64,000 bases of DNA from Berghia stephanieae (Eukaryota; Mollusca; Gastropoda; Nudibranchia; Aeolidiidae), in contig CM067443.1 in the NCBI GenBank assembly GCA_034508935.3, positions 9,671,565 to 9,735,564 on the forward strand, given 5' to 3'. This document shows positions 35,001-45,463 of this stretch, piece after piece; within the stretch, counting starts at the first letter, position 1; every line of letters begins with the position of its first letter. The notes below the pieces were generated by a model, which was not told the origin of the DNA, searched no databases, and saw nothing but the letters and a program-made list of their open reading frames with translations. Both the position numbers and the translations under genes were made by a program.

Positions 35001-36136
35001 GGGTGAGAGAGGGATCTAGAAATGACTTTGGGTTTGAAACGAATATTTTTGTGTTCGTGGATAGCTCACACGGTAGAGCCACGCTCTCACCTGCCAGGCG
35101 GAGTTGTCGTACCAATAAGGTCGCAGGTTCAAACCCCACCACCGCCGCGAAAAAATTTTTTATTCTCTATTGTCTTCTGGCACTTTTCTACTCAATTCAT
35201 ATCTTGTTGTTACCAACATAAGTGCCTGCTCCACTCACTTTTCTGAATTAAAAATTCACCCCATACACCGGAGCATACTCAATGTCTCAATCGTTTCTAT
35301 GTTATATGTTTGTGATGAGAATATTGGCTATTAAGCTTAACTGCTGGTCAAAATCATTTCGCGATGGTGGTGAACGAATCGGCGATCTCAAGAAGTGGGT
35401 GAGAGAGGGATCTAGAAATGACTTTGGGTTTGAAACGAATATTTTTGTGTTCGTGGATAGCTCACACGGTAGAGCCACGCTCTCACCTGCCAGGCGGAGT
35501 TGTCGTACCAATAAGGTCGCAGGTTCAAACCCCACCACCGCCGCGAAAAAATTTTTTATTCTCTATTGTCTTCTGGCACTTTTCTACTCAATTCATATCT
35601 TGTGATTATGAAGTCACCACTTCAACAACCACTTAGAAGATCAGCACGTAAGATTAAGGCGCCAGAGAAATTAGATATTTAGTAAAATAAAAAAATGAAT
35701 ATCATGCTTGATTAATCATGATTGCTATGACCATAATCATATGTACAATTAGTATTAGCAACTTTTAAATTCATGTTGTATGTTATGCACTGCTTCTTTT
35801 GTATTTCATTCTTTATCTAATAATATTAACACAATTGAACAAGGTCACATTATAATAGTGGCTATGGATTGTTATAAGTTGGTCTCTTAAAAGACATTTG
35901 CTTTAATGGTTTTGATTATTAAAGGGAATAAAAGAAACTAAGGGAGGAGGGATGTAATAGATTAAAGGGAAATAATAATTAATAGCCATGACAACTGATG
36001 GGTATCATCATTATCTGAGTTACGTCCCTTACATAAACAGGAAATAAAGAGTTTCAGAAAATCCGCCAAAATGGCTTGTTGTTGTACTTGATGTACCTTA
36101 CCACTCAATTCACTTCAATTATTATTATTATTATTA

Positions 36137-36220
<84 letters not shown>

Positions 36221-36238
36221 CATTATCATTATTATTAC

Positions 36239-36304
<66 letters not shown>

Positions 36305-39000
36305 CATTATTATTATTATTATTATGATAATAATGATGATTATGATTATCATTATTATTATTATTATTATTACTATCACTATCATTATTATGACGATTAT
36401 TATTATTATAAATATTAACATTCGTCCGCAGTGTTTCATTCATCCTGTTTTGTTGATAAAGGGGAAATCCGAAACGTCCATATTTGTTTTCTTATATTAA
36501 ATTGAAGCTTACATTCAATTTCACATTGTTATGTATGCAGATTCCACTGTAACATTTGTGTCAGGTTTCAAACACTGTGCTCTTACTTTAAAAAAGTAAA
36601 AAAAGAAAAAACAAACAAAAAAACTACCTTCCTCTTCTTAGACCCAGGAAAATTTTCCAGTTTTCTTTGATTCCAAAGTAATATGGATTCCTGAAAATCT
36701 GTCAAGCAAGGATTTAAAGAGAGAGGGGAAAAATAAACATATAAATATGGATTGATGAATGGCAAATATTATGAATAGATGGGATTGATAGAAATTACAA
36801 TCATTTGTCATTGAATATATAAAAACAATGAATGAATGAATGAATGAATGAATGAATGAATGAAAATGGATAATTCTATGGCACATTTTCACTCATTGAC
36901 TATGTTTATTGTGCCTCAAAATGCTCTAATTATTCCCAAAGTCCGTCACGTTGACGCAAATTTTCATTGTATACAAAACACGTTGCCTTTAGTGCACTTT
37001 CTAGACACCAGCTTTCTTAGAAAATCCATCACTGCAAATAGCCAAGTCAGTAGCATATAGAGGATATGCCAGCCATCAATCCACCGAACATAAACTGATT
37101 TCTATTTTTATTTATAAATTATTTTTTGTTTTTGTGAGGCCAAATAGCTCGGGTGGTTCTGCCAGTATAAACAACCCTCAATAGTTGTAACCACCACACA
37201 AATGTTTGTGTAATCTTGACTGCTTAACTTATTATCTATTTAGGAGAGACTTGAAAAACACATTTATTATCATTATGACAACCACTTAGACAAACATCTA
37301 TATTCATAAGGTTCAGGTGGTGTTAGAATCAGTTATTGTCTAGTGCAAAGTTGAGGGGAAATTTAGCACTACTTCTACAGACAACTTTAGCCCATGTATT
37401 TTGTAACAGGATATACAGGCTCAGTGCTTAGTTTTTTTCTTTTTATATCTTTCACCACCACATTGGATCAGCGGATACTCATATTTTATCAAAAGTTGAA
37501 AATGGTATGTTAAATCGATATCTTTGACCTATCATCCTGTATGATTAATTGGTGCCATAAAGTGGTTTTGAATGCCAGAATTGTGGAATCGTAATTTTTT
37601 TCACCAAAAGAATCTACATTGTAAACTTGAAATTTCTGCCGATAAAGCAATGAAACACTAAATTCACCCCATATACCAGAGCATACTCAATGTCTCAATC
37701 GTTTCTATGTTATATGTTTGTGTTGAGAATATTGGCTATTAAGCTTAACTGCTGGCCAGGTAACTTTGCGATGGTTGTGTAGTGAACCCGCAGTCTCCAG
37801 AAGTCGGTGAGAGAGAGCTCTAGGAATGACCTGAGTTTGAAACGAATATTTTTGTGTTCGTGGATAGCTCATACTGTAGAGTCACGCTCTCACCGGCCAG
37901 GCGGAGTTGTCGTACCAATAAGGTCGCAGGTTCAAACCCCACCACCGCCGCGAAAATTTTTTTATTCTCTATTGTCTTCTGGCACTTTTCTACTCACTTC
38001 ATCTCTTGTTGTTTCTCTGGTCAAAACGAACAATCTAGGGGAAGGCCAACAACAATGGTACCTCTAACTCTCAATAATTATTTGAAACATATCAATGACA
38101 AATCAAGATTATCATCACTGGCAGAGCTATAAAGTATCAGGAAAAAAGGGACAAGACAGAGACAGTTCACCACAAGAATAGGAGGAACAGCCAAAGCTGC
38201 AAAAGTTGGATGACATCTGAAGTGGAAGGTTTTAAGTCAAGTCAAGTCAAAGAATCCATATCTAATATCTTCAATTAAAAATTAAAAATTTACCTAAGTG
38301 ACATATTTATTTATTGTAAAATTATTTTTTAGCACTTCAATCATCATTTTGACATCCGAATCACATTTCAGTTTGAGAAATATTCTTTCTGTTAATACAA
38401 AGAGTCAGAAGTCTCAACTCAAAACCACTGAAAATGTTTGCAATCAACATCCAAAATATCATTGCTTATCCCTTGTTTCCAGACCAAAGTCGCATTCAAG
38501 AGAAGTTCCATTCAACGAGCCCAGGGGCTCATTCCCAAAGACTTCTTTGAATTCCAATTCAACACTATCTATTGAGACACAACTTATATTTGAAAATCTA
38601 CTCACCAGATTTTTCTTTTTTAATCTGGTCTTTTCCTTTTTATTGATATGGTACTCAATGCTTGTCTGTCCAGTAGAAATGAGTATAGCATGCCAGGATG
38701 TGAGAAGACCAAGGGCTATGGACACTCCCGCCGCTAACAGGAATTCAATTATGATCATGTTGTGAAAAAACTGATTCTCCAAAGTGGCTCTAGGTTCCTC
38801 ATCGCTGCCATCTCCTGTCGCCTTTAATCCAGCAAGGTGATCAGAGGTTTCATGGTTTGATGTCTTATTCTTGTGAAAATAGATAAAGAAAAACGAGGTT
38901 TCACTCATATATAAGTTGATGTGTATAATAAAATTGTGTTTAACAGACTTTAGATTATAACAAGGGGACTTTTGTACTAGTGATATTAAACTCACTCACA

Positions 39001-39070
<70 letters not shown>

Positions 39071-40134
39071 TCTCTATCTATCTATTTATATCTATTATCT
39101 CTCTCTCTCTCAGTCTATTTATATCTATTATCTTCATCTTTCTCTCTCTTGTTAGAGTGACTAACATGTATTTTGCACTCACCTCACGGTAGTCTGTCCA
39201 AGCGTGATAGGCCATGTTGATGGGAAAGAAAAAGGCAGGCACTATCAATTCCTGCAAAGGTAAGAAAATCGATCAAACCCGAGTGGTTAATTCTTGAAGC
39301 CTATCAACTATCGTAAATGCTTTTCTTTTCTTTCATTCATTATTTTTTCCTCAAAACAAACAAGATGAATAAATAAATAAATAAATAAATATAAATGAAT
39401 AAATAAATATAAAATAAAAAATAAATAAATAAATAAAATGACAAAGTATAATTTGAATTTAGTTATACCAGAATCAAAGGCAGATATATATATCAACATC
39501 TAAATGTCCTCAAACTGGTCTCTGGCGAAAGGATCTTCTAAATACTTTATCACCAGGATTCACTAAAATCACTGATAAACTACAGCTGGAGGTTTCTTTC
39601 TTTTTGTTTTCATAAAATTGGTTGCTCTAATATTTTCATCTTCACCCACTAATTTTCAATGTTTGTTAATCATGATGCAAGCCATGATTCACAGGGGAAA
39701 TGCCTCCCCTTATGCAGAATATATGCGTATATATATGCATCAAATTGTGCCAACTATCGGGTCACCTCTGTAATGTTATGGCATGATGATAGACCAATAT
39801 TCAGGAGGTCAGAAGTTCAATCCCCGGCCAAAAGAGGCTGATGTTTGGTCAATATTTTTATAAATTGTATATTTCTTTCTGCTTTGATTGGCGCCATTTC
39901 AGACACACCTTTTCAAATTTTATTCACTTCTGACATTGTCTGAAACTAGTTCCTGTTTTGAAATCAAAGGGAAAATAATGAAATAATGATTATAATGAAT
40001 ATTCATACATCCCATGAAATAAAAACAGCTGTACAGACAAAGTAAACTCGCAAATTAAAAAAATAAAAGAAGATAAACATAAACATCAGAAAAGTCTAAA
40101 AACAAATAAATTTAATCTAGTCAGAACTTTAGCA

Positions 40135-40197
<63 letters not shown>

Positions 40198-40977
40198 AAT
40201 ATCCACTAAATGTACTCAAAGCACTATACAAGGGGTCCCTAACCAACAGCAATACTCAACATACAGGATGAAGCATGTTGCCCGTTAGGCGATATTCCAA
40301 GTTCTTTTTCCTGACAGAGACAATACTGTTAATGATTTTACGCCTCAAAATAATGAGAGAATGTGAGTAAAGAGCCTTTTCCAAGAAATAAACTATTTAC
40401 GGCTCAAAGGGGAAATAAAACCCTGGACCTTCCAATCGAAGGCAAGAGTCAAGATCCATACCACAAGACAACGTAGCTGCACAAGGGGATTGAAAACATA
40501 TATTTTTGAAGTCATAACAGTGTAAAATAGTAATGATTCATTATTAATTTCTAACATTTTTGTTAGCATTGCTATGAATCGTCTTGAATAGTGGCATTTA
40601 TTATTTTTTTTTTTTAAAAGGAATGTAGAAGATATATTTACCTTTCTATCATGTTTGCTTATAAATGAAATTGTTACACCTTCAATATTATAGCGATCTT
40701 AATAATACTTCAATACAAAATTCAAAAAGCTTTGAATTACCTACCCTGTTTCCAAAGAAATGTTGCTTGAAGACATCATATCCAGCTATATTAACATAGA
40801 CACTACCACACCACATGAAAACCATGAACAGGAAGAAATAGCGACGATTGTAGAATCCTACACAATTGTTTAACCAAGCTGAATTTGGTTAAGAAAAGCA
40901 AAACAGGGATATAAAAACAAGCATTGGTAATTCTTAGTATAATATATCTATATATTTATAATAATAATAATAATAAC

Positions 40978-41054
<77 letters not shown>

Positions 41055-41082
41055 TAACAATAATAATAACAATAATAATAAC

Positions 41083-41159
<77 letters not shown>

Positions 41160-44100
41160 GGCCCATGGAGCGGGAGTTTATCCTGATTTATACAATATGA
41201 AACAGACCTTAGCACTGGCTTACTAACCAAGTGGGTTTTTTTAAAGCATAATTTATATAGTGCAATATCCACAAAACTTGCTCTAAGCTCTTTATAAGGG
41301 GATCCCTACTCAACAGCAACACATAGCATGAATGGACGACGAGACTAGATGCCTGTGAAGTGATATTGCAATAATTTTTTTTTTCAAAAGAGACAATGCT
41401 GTTAACAGCCAAGTACTCATTTTACCAGAAGCTGCAAGGGACTGAATCTGAAATTCACATGCAAAATAAACATGCCTCTTGCCATTTTCTAATTAGTGTA
41501 CATTGACCTCAATACCATGAAAGCAATATACCAAAATCAAGTGGGATTTTTTTACTTTGTTTCAATTTTATCCAAGGGTAATAAATCATTGTTTCAATTT
41601 TATCCAAGGGTAATAAATCATTATGTCTTATCTGCCATTTTATTGACAACAACCCTAAGGGTTATAATATTCATTTGTAATCTGTTCTCTTTTCTTAGTT
41701 TACATTTTTTATCATTTCACGTATTAAAATTTAATTATGCCCTTTCCCCAGCATGAAGAAATACTGATTATCCATCAAACAAGATGTCTGATGTCATCAG
41801 GAATCACCAATGATGTCAAAAGTAGAGATAAAAGATACGACAATGATGATCCATCATGAGGACACAGTTGCCGCAGACAGTGCAATGATGAGTTCGTGGT
41901 GGCTTTGGACTGACGCATTTCTTACAGATGGAGACAACCTCATCAACAGCCTGTTAAAACATATTATTTTCATCAGATGAAAGAGACTTGTGATGAAAAC
42001 AATGGGGCTTCATTAATGAAAATAGGAAAGAAAAATGGATGGTTCAGAGAAGAGATTATTTATGGATGGCATATTTCTAAATTGATTTTATCTGAAAAAC
42101 GATTCATCGACTGTGACCAAGAATAATGGTAATATAGCTAAATTCTTTCTTTAAAATGGCAGAATTGTAACATTATAGAAGCCCTATCATTAGCGTTAAT
42201 ATAGAAAATAAACATTCTATAAATTTTCACATGTTGGACAACTATCCATAAGTAGGTCTCATTAACTGAAATCTCAAACAGACCAACCTAACATAATGTC
42301 ATTTTTTGTATGTTCCAATTGCTAGTGTTCCATTCGTCAACTCACTGACAATTTCTACAAGCCAGATTACCTAAAGCCTTTGCTGCTAAAAAATGAATTA
42401 ACATATTTTTTACACTCTCACCAATTAACATCTTTTTGATGCAATTGACGAGAGGAGCTGATTTACATGAAGTGTCATTATTACTTTGAGTTACATATCA
42501 CAATTATGAATTTTTATTAATATCAATAGGTCAAAATCTTACATGTGGAGGGTGACCAGGTTTGGTAAAGGCTGCCATGATGTAGTGAAATATAGTGTTC
42601 ATGAGAAGCCAGTGGCCAAATATGAGATGCATTATGACCGAGGCCAAGTTTGTCTGAGTGTAGATGTGCGGCAATATACACACATAGAATGTTGTCACAG
42701 CCAGAGTAGTCAGAAAGGCCACAAATGTTACCATAACCTGGATGATCAGAAAAAAAAAACAGTGGTAATGATATATATTTTACCAAGTTATTTGATAAAT
42801 CCTCTGAACAAAAACAACAACGGACGTGATCATTAACGTGTATAATTTATGACCAGTTTTGTGAACTAATGTAAAGTGGTCCATCAGACCACTAGCCACA
42901 TGGAGCCGGAGTTTATCCCAGTTTCTATAGCGTGAAATGGACAATAGCAATTGCTTGCTACCCTTTTGATAGGACACTAGTCTATTGCAAAGTACTTCTG
43001 CCAGATCTAACAAACCCAGCTACCCAATCACGACTGCACCCGGGATCGTTCTCAGTCCCTTTGCTTGTGAAGCGAGTGCTCTACCAACTGAGCTATCGGG
43101 ACCTCTAATTTTGTGAAATAGGTTGCAACAAAATATATATCCAAGAAAAATTATCCTCTTACAGTTTTTCAAAGTCCAATAGATCTTCTTTCTTGTGGAC
43201 TCACGACCTGGGTTTTTTTAAAGATATCTTGATTTCAGAGTAATATTTCCAATGGGACCTTCCTCATATTTCTCTTCTCCTAAATAAAATAAAAACTGAA
43301 CTTTTTCTATCGCGCAATATCCACTAAATGTGCTCAGAGCTTTACAAAGGGTCCCAGGCCTACAGCAACGCTTAATGTGTAGGATGAGACATGATGCCTA
43401 TTAGGCAATATATTATAATTTTATTCCAACGGAGACAACACTGTTAACAGCCAGGTACTCATTTTATGGTGAAAGAATGTGAGTAGAGAGCCTTTTCCAA
43501 GGACTCAACTATGCACTGATCAGAGCAGAACTCAAATTCAGGAGCTTCTGATCCAAATGCGAGTGTCATACCGCAAAACGCCAATGATAGGGGATCAATC
43601 CATGATTAGTATCCATATGAAAAGGAAAAAAAATATATCGTGACACTAATCTGTTATACAGAAGGATATCGCATTTTCAAATGATGTTTATTAATTTGGT
43701 TATGACAAGTCAAATGGTTCGTTATTCCATATTCTGACAGCTAATGCAAATAGAAGTAGTAGAGATGTCTATCTTTTCTCTAACTCTGACAGTGTGGGTA
43801 TTTTGTTACCTCTACTTTTACAGTCCCTTTTTGAAAGTATTGTTGGTCTGACGTGATTGCAATTAAGTCATTTTCAATTTTAATACAACATAGTTCAGCC
43901 TTCAGCTAAAGGTGATCAGGTTCTTATTTGCAGGTCTGATAACCCATTTTATTGTTTTGGGCTCATTATTGTAATGAAAATACTTTCAAACCAATGAAAA
44001 ATATTGTCCAATGCAAGGATGTTGAATCAACACCATAATTGCTTTCACTTATCAGACCTGCGAACATGTGCACCTAGGCTAAAGGCTATGATCACCCAGT

Positions 44101-44983
44101 ATAAGCATATTAATTCACAATGAGTCGCATGTTGCAAAGCACAGAGGATTTAGATGAGTAGAGTGATGTTGCCACATTTATACTCATTTATTGTATAAAT
44201 GTTGCTATTATTCATAAAGAAACACAAGAGTTTCTGTATCATTAAACAATATAATCACAAAGCTACAATAACAGTTTTGCCCAAACAGAATAATTGGATG
44301 AATTGCATGATTGGGAGTTAACAATAGGCCTGTTACTATTACATCTAAAAGTGCATGACACTGTTGAATATGGATCCTAAATGATCCAATATTTATCCTC
44401 AAAGAGATATTATTTAAATGTATTTAATAAGGATATTAAATTATATATAAATTAATCGCAGAAAAAACAAGGAATATGGACATTGATGAATTTGAATAAA
44501 AATGTCAAAAAGTGTGAGCAGCCCCATTTATATGGTTAAATTAAAATAATGTATTTTGGGTACTTTGAAAATCTAATTAAAGTTAAAAGTACAAGTATGA
44601 GTGAGTAAATTTTTTAGTAAGTGCATTACTCAATTACTCTCACCCTCACTCTACTCTAAACTCTAAGTCTAAGTGAGCAGATTGAACAAAAAGACAGCAG
44701 CACTCTGACTCAACTTCAACCCCCCTAAAATAAAAATGAAAAAATTTAAAAACCTCTATGAACCGGTAATGATGCAAATAAAACTTACGGGGCCCAAGAA
44801 CTTAGCAGTGTGATCAACAATCCAAAATAATGGTTCAAATAAAGTATCAACTACAGTGTTCCATGATGTAAAATGATTGTACAACAACGACATATATGCC
44901 AAGCGAAACGTTTCTAGGGACCGTCGAAGTTTCATTTTTAGACGAGTCGGCAAAGCCGAGAGTCGCCATTCCACCTTGGCCAT
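32064..44983 (-). CDS. ZDHHC16: ZDHHC16 palmitoyltransferase, 8 exons, complete
   Basis: Coding exons on the minus strand: 44983-44789, 42737-42543, 41950-41839, 40878-40745, 39251-39183, 38869-38606, 36698-36628, 32178-32064. All junctions are GT-AG and phases agree, giving 384 residues (human about 377). Exons 1-2 encode two membrane segments ([11 protein letters not shown] region; [20 protein letters not shown]). Exons 3-4 encode the Cys-rich domain: [20 protein letters not shown], catalytic DHHC at residues 164-167, then [11 protein letters not shown]. Later come TM3 ([14 protein letters not shown]), TM4 ([20 protein letters not shown]), the TTxE-like TSIE at about 304-307, the PaCCT-like [18 protein letters not shown] and the end [17 protein letters not shown]. 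The order and the last two motifs single out ZDHHC16 (Aph2). The family transfers palmitate to protein cysteines at ER membranes. It is head to head with ELP2. Introns carry SINEs, a Gypsy fossil and the 396-bp array. Confidence 0.96.
32319..36110 (+). mobile_element. Ty3/Gypsy LTR retrotransposon fossil, 3' part only
   Basis: It lies in the last intron of ZDHHC16, antisense to it. Visible parts are the C-terminal end of an integrase ([18 protein letters not shown] region) with the Pol tail from about 32319, a purine-rich tract near 35935-35951, and a probable short 3' LTR from about 35953 (TGTAATAG) to about 36110. The 5' part is absent. A tandem array (32617-35603) is inserted in it. It is broken and looks old. 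Confidence 0.6.
32617..35603. repeat. Array of nearly identical 396-bp units with tRNA-like heads, in two opposite orientations
   Basis: About 7.5 units. 32617 to about 33480 holds two and a fraction units in minus orientation; about 33481 to 35603 holds a part unit, four full units and a last short one in plus orientation. Start points near 33670, 34065, 34461, 34857 and 35253 give a period of 395-396 bp, with only a few differences between units. Each unit has GATAGCTCACACGGTAGAGC (A box and D-arm pair) and GTCGCAGGTTCAAACCCC (B box), a Pol III-type internal promoter, followed by a T run. The array is bounded by the 13-bp direct repeat GATTATGAAGTCA (32604-32616, 35604-35616). Many repeated 74-111 residue frames over it are artefacts. 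A tRNA-derived SINE origin is the simplest reading. Confidence 0.9.
36119..36412. repeat. (ATT)n microsatellite
   Basis: About 295 bp of ATT with scattered C, G and GAT interruptions, in the last intron of ZDHHC16. Confidence 0.97.
36428..36540 (+). mobile_element. MITE-like family F, copy 2
   Basis: GTTTCATTCATCCTGTTTTG, GATAAAGGGGAAATCCGAAA and TTAAATTGAAGCTTACATTC match 7825-8000. It directly follows an (ATT)n tract, as in copy 1, and ends just before ZDHHC16 exon 7. Confidence 0.6.
36820..36865. repeat. (AATG)n microsatellite
   Basis: About nine AATG steps in ZDHHC16 intron 6. Confidence 0.9.
37659..38010 (+). mobile_element. Single diverged copy of the 396-bp unit
   Basis: It starts AATTCACCCCATATACCAG and ends TCATCTCTTGTTG, about 350 bp. 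It has the same tRNA-like head (GATAGCTCATACTGTAGAG, GGTCGCAGGTTCAAACCCC) and differs from the array units at many positions. It ends almost exactly where the last array unit ends (35603), so about 350 bp looks like the natural monomer. Confidence 0.8.
39001..39066. repeat. (TC)n microsatellite
   Basis: Pure TC repeat in ZDHHC16 intron 5, followed by looser TC and TCTA repeats to about 39150. Confidence 0.95.
39362..39440. repeat. (AAAT)n microsatellite
   Basis: Imperfect AAAT repeats in ZDHHC16 intron 4. Confidence 0.9.
40139..40490 (-). mobile_element. (TA)n tract and SINE family A copy
   Basis: TA repeat at 40139-40193, then SINE A in reverse: AATATCCACTAAATGTACTC, ACAAGGGGTCCC, AGAGCCTTTTCCAAG and CTGGACCTTCCAATCGAAGG. 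Confidence 0.75.
40961..41159. repeat. (AAT)n microsatellite
   Basis: About 200 bp of AAT with a few AAC steps in ZDHHC16 intron 3. Poly-Asn and poly-Tyr frames over it are artefacts. Confidence 0.97.
41160..41440 (-). mobile_element. SINE D fragment followed by SINE A copy
   Basis: GAGCGGGAGTTTATCCTG (41168) is the inverted SINE D body. From about 41250 the SINE A body runs in reverse (AATATCCACAAAACTTGCTC, GACAATGCTGTTAACAGCC), its head degraded. Confidence 0.6.
42890..43105 (-). mobile_element. SINE family D copy
   Basis: In reverse it reads CGATAGCTCAGTTGGTAGAG at the head, then a B-box-like run and the body seen at 21977 (CTATAGAAACTGGGATAAAC). It lies in ZDHHC16 intron 1. Confidence 0.75.
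43310..43600 (-). mobile_element. SINE family A copy
   Basis: Reverse orientation: GCAATATCCACTAAATGTGC, AAAGGGTCCCAGGCC, AGAGAGCCTTTTCCAAGGAC and GCGAGTGTCATACC. Moderately diverged. Confidence 0.75.
43900..44100. repeat. Possible fold-back element in ZDHHC16 intron 1
   Basis: GCAGGTCTGATAA near 43932 faces TTATCAGACCTGC near 44054. AGGTGATCA near 43910 faces TGATCACC near 44090. Confidence 0.45.
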
Positions 44984-45208
44984 GATTTACAAGATTGTGC
45001 GTGGATATATTTTCTTTTTCCTAATGGTCACGATTTTATCGCAATCAATAAAGCTACGACACCGTCTTCACTTCATTAGTGTACTTTCATTTTCGCTTCC
45101 GTAAACAAAATTGTGAAAATAGACGTCACCGCAGTATTGCAGTTTTAAAACTTTAAGATCAAGTTAACGTAAAATAATCATAGGGGATCTCATTTGCACA
45201 AAAAAAAA

Positions 45209-45252
<44 letters not shown>

Positions 45253-45463
45253 CTAAAAATTAATTAGTACATTTGGTTGTTAATAGATATCATGTAATTT
45301 TTTATTAATAGAAATTGGATTTTAGAAAATGTCAAAACGAAATATTATGCAGATATATTGCAATGCTGTTGTAACACAAATGTAGCTTCTCTAAAAATAT
45401 TCTACAGTTGTTTGATTTCAAAAGTTTTGATTTGTTTTGGTGTGTAGACTGCTAGCCAAAGCA
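44984..45463. promoter_or_regulatory. Shared promoter interval between ZDHHC16 and ELP2
   Basis: The two start codons point away from each other across about 480 bp. No TATA box is evident. The middle carries an A/TAAA repeat (about 45201-45251). Head-to-head housekeeping genes this close commonly share a bidirectional promoter; that is inference here. Confidence 0.5.

Noticed and set aside
32617-35603. Many repeated 74-111 residue frames on both strands
   Set aside because: They are six-frame shadows of the 396-bp repeat; the same strings recur on both strands at the repeat period and match no protein family I know.
38038-38250. Possible LINE or retroelement C-terminal remnant
   Set aside because: A short basic stretch (GRP-like) hints at it, but the match is too weak to report.
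40924-41272. Poly-Asn and poly-Tyr proteins
   Set aside because: Translation of an AAT microsatellite in a ZDHHC16 intron; the same holds for 36076-36443.
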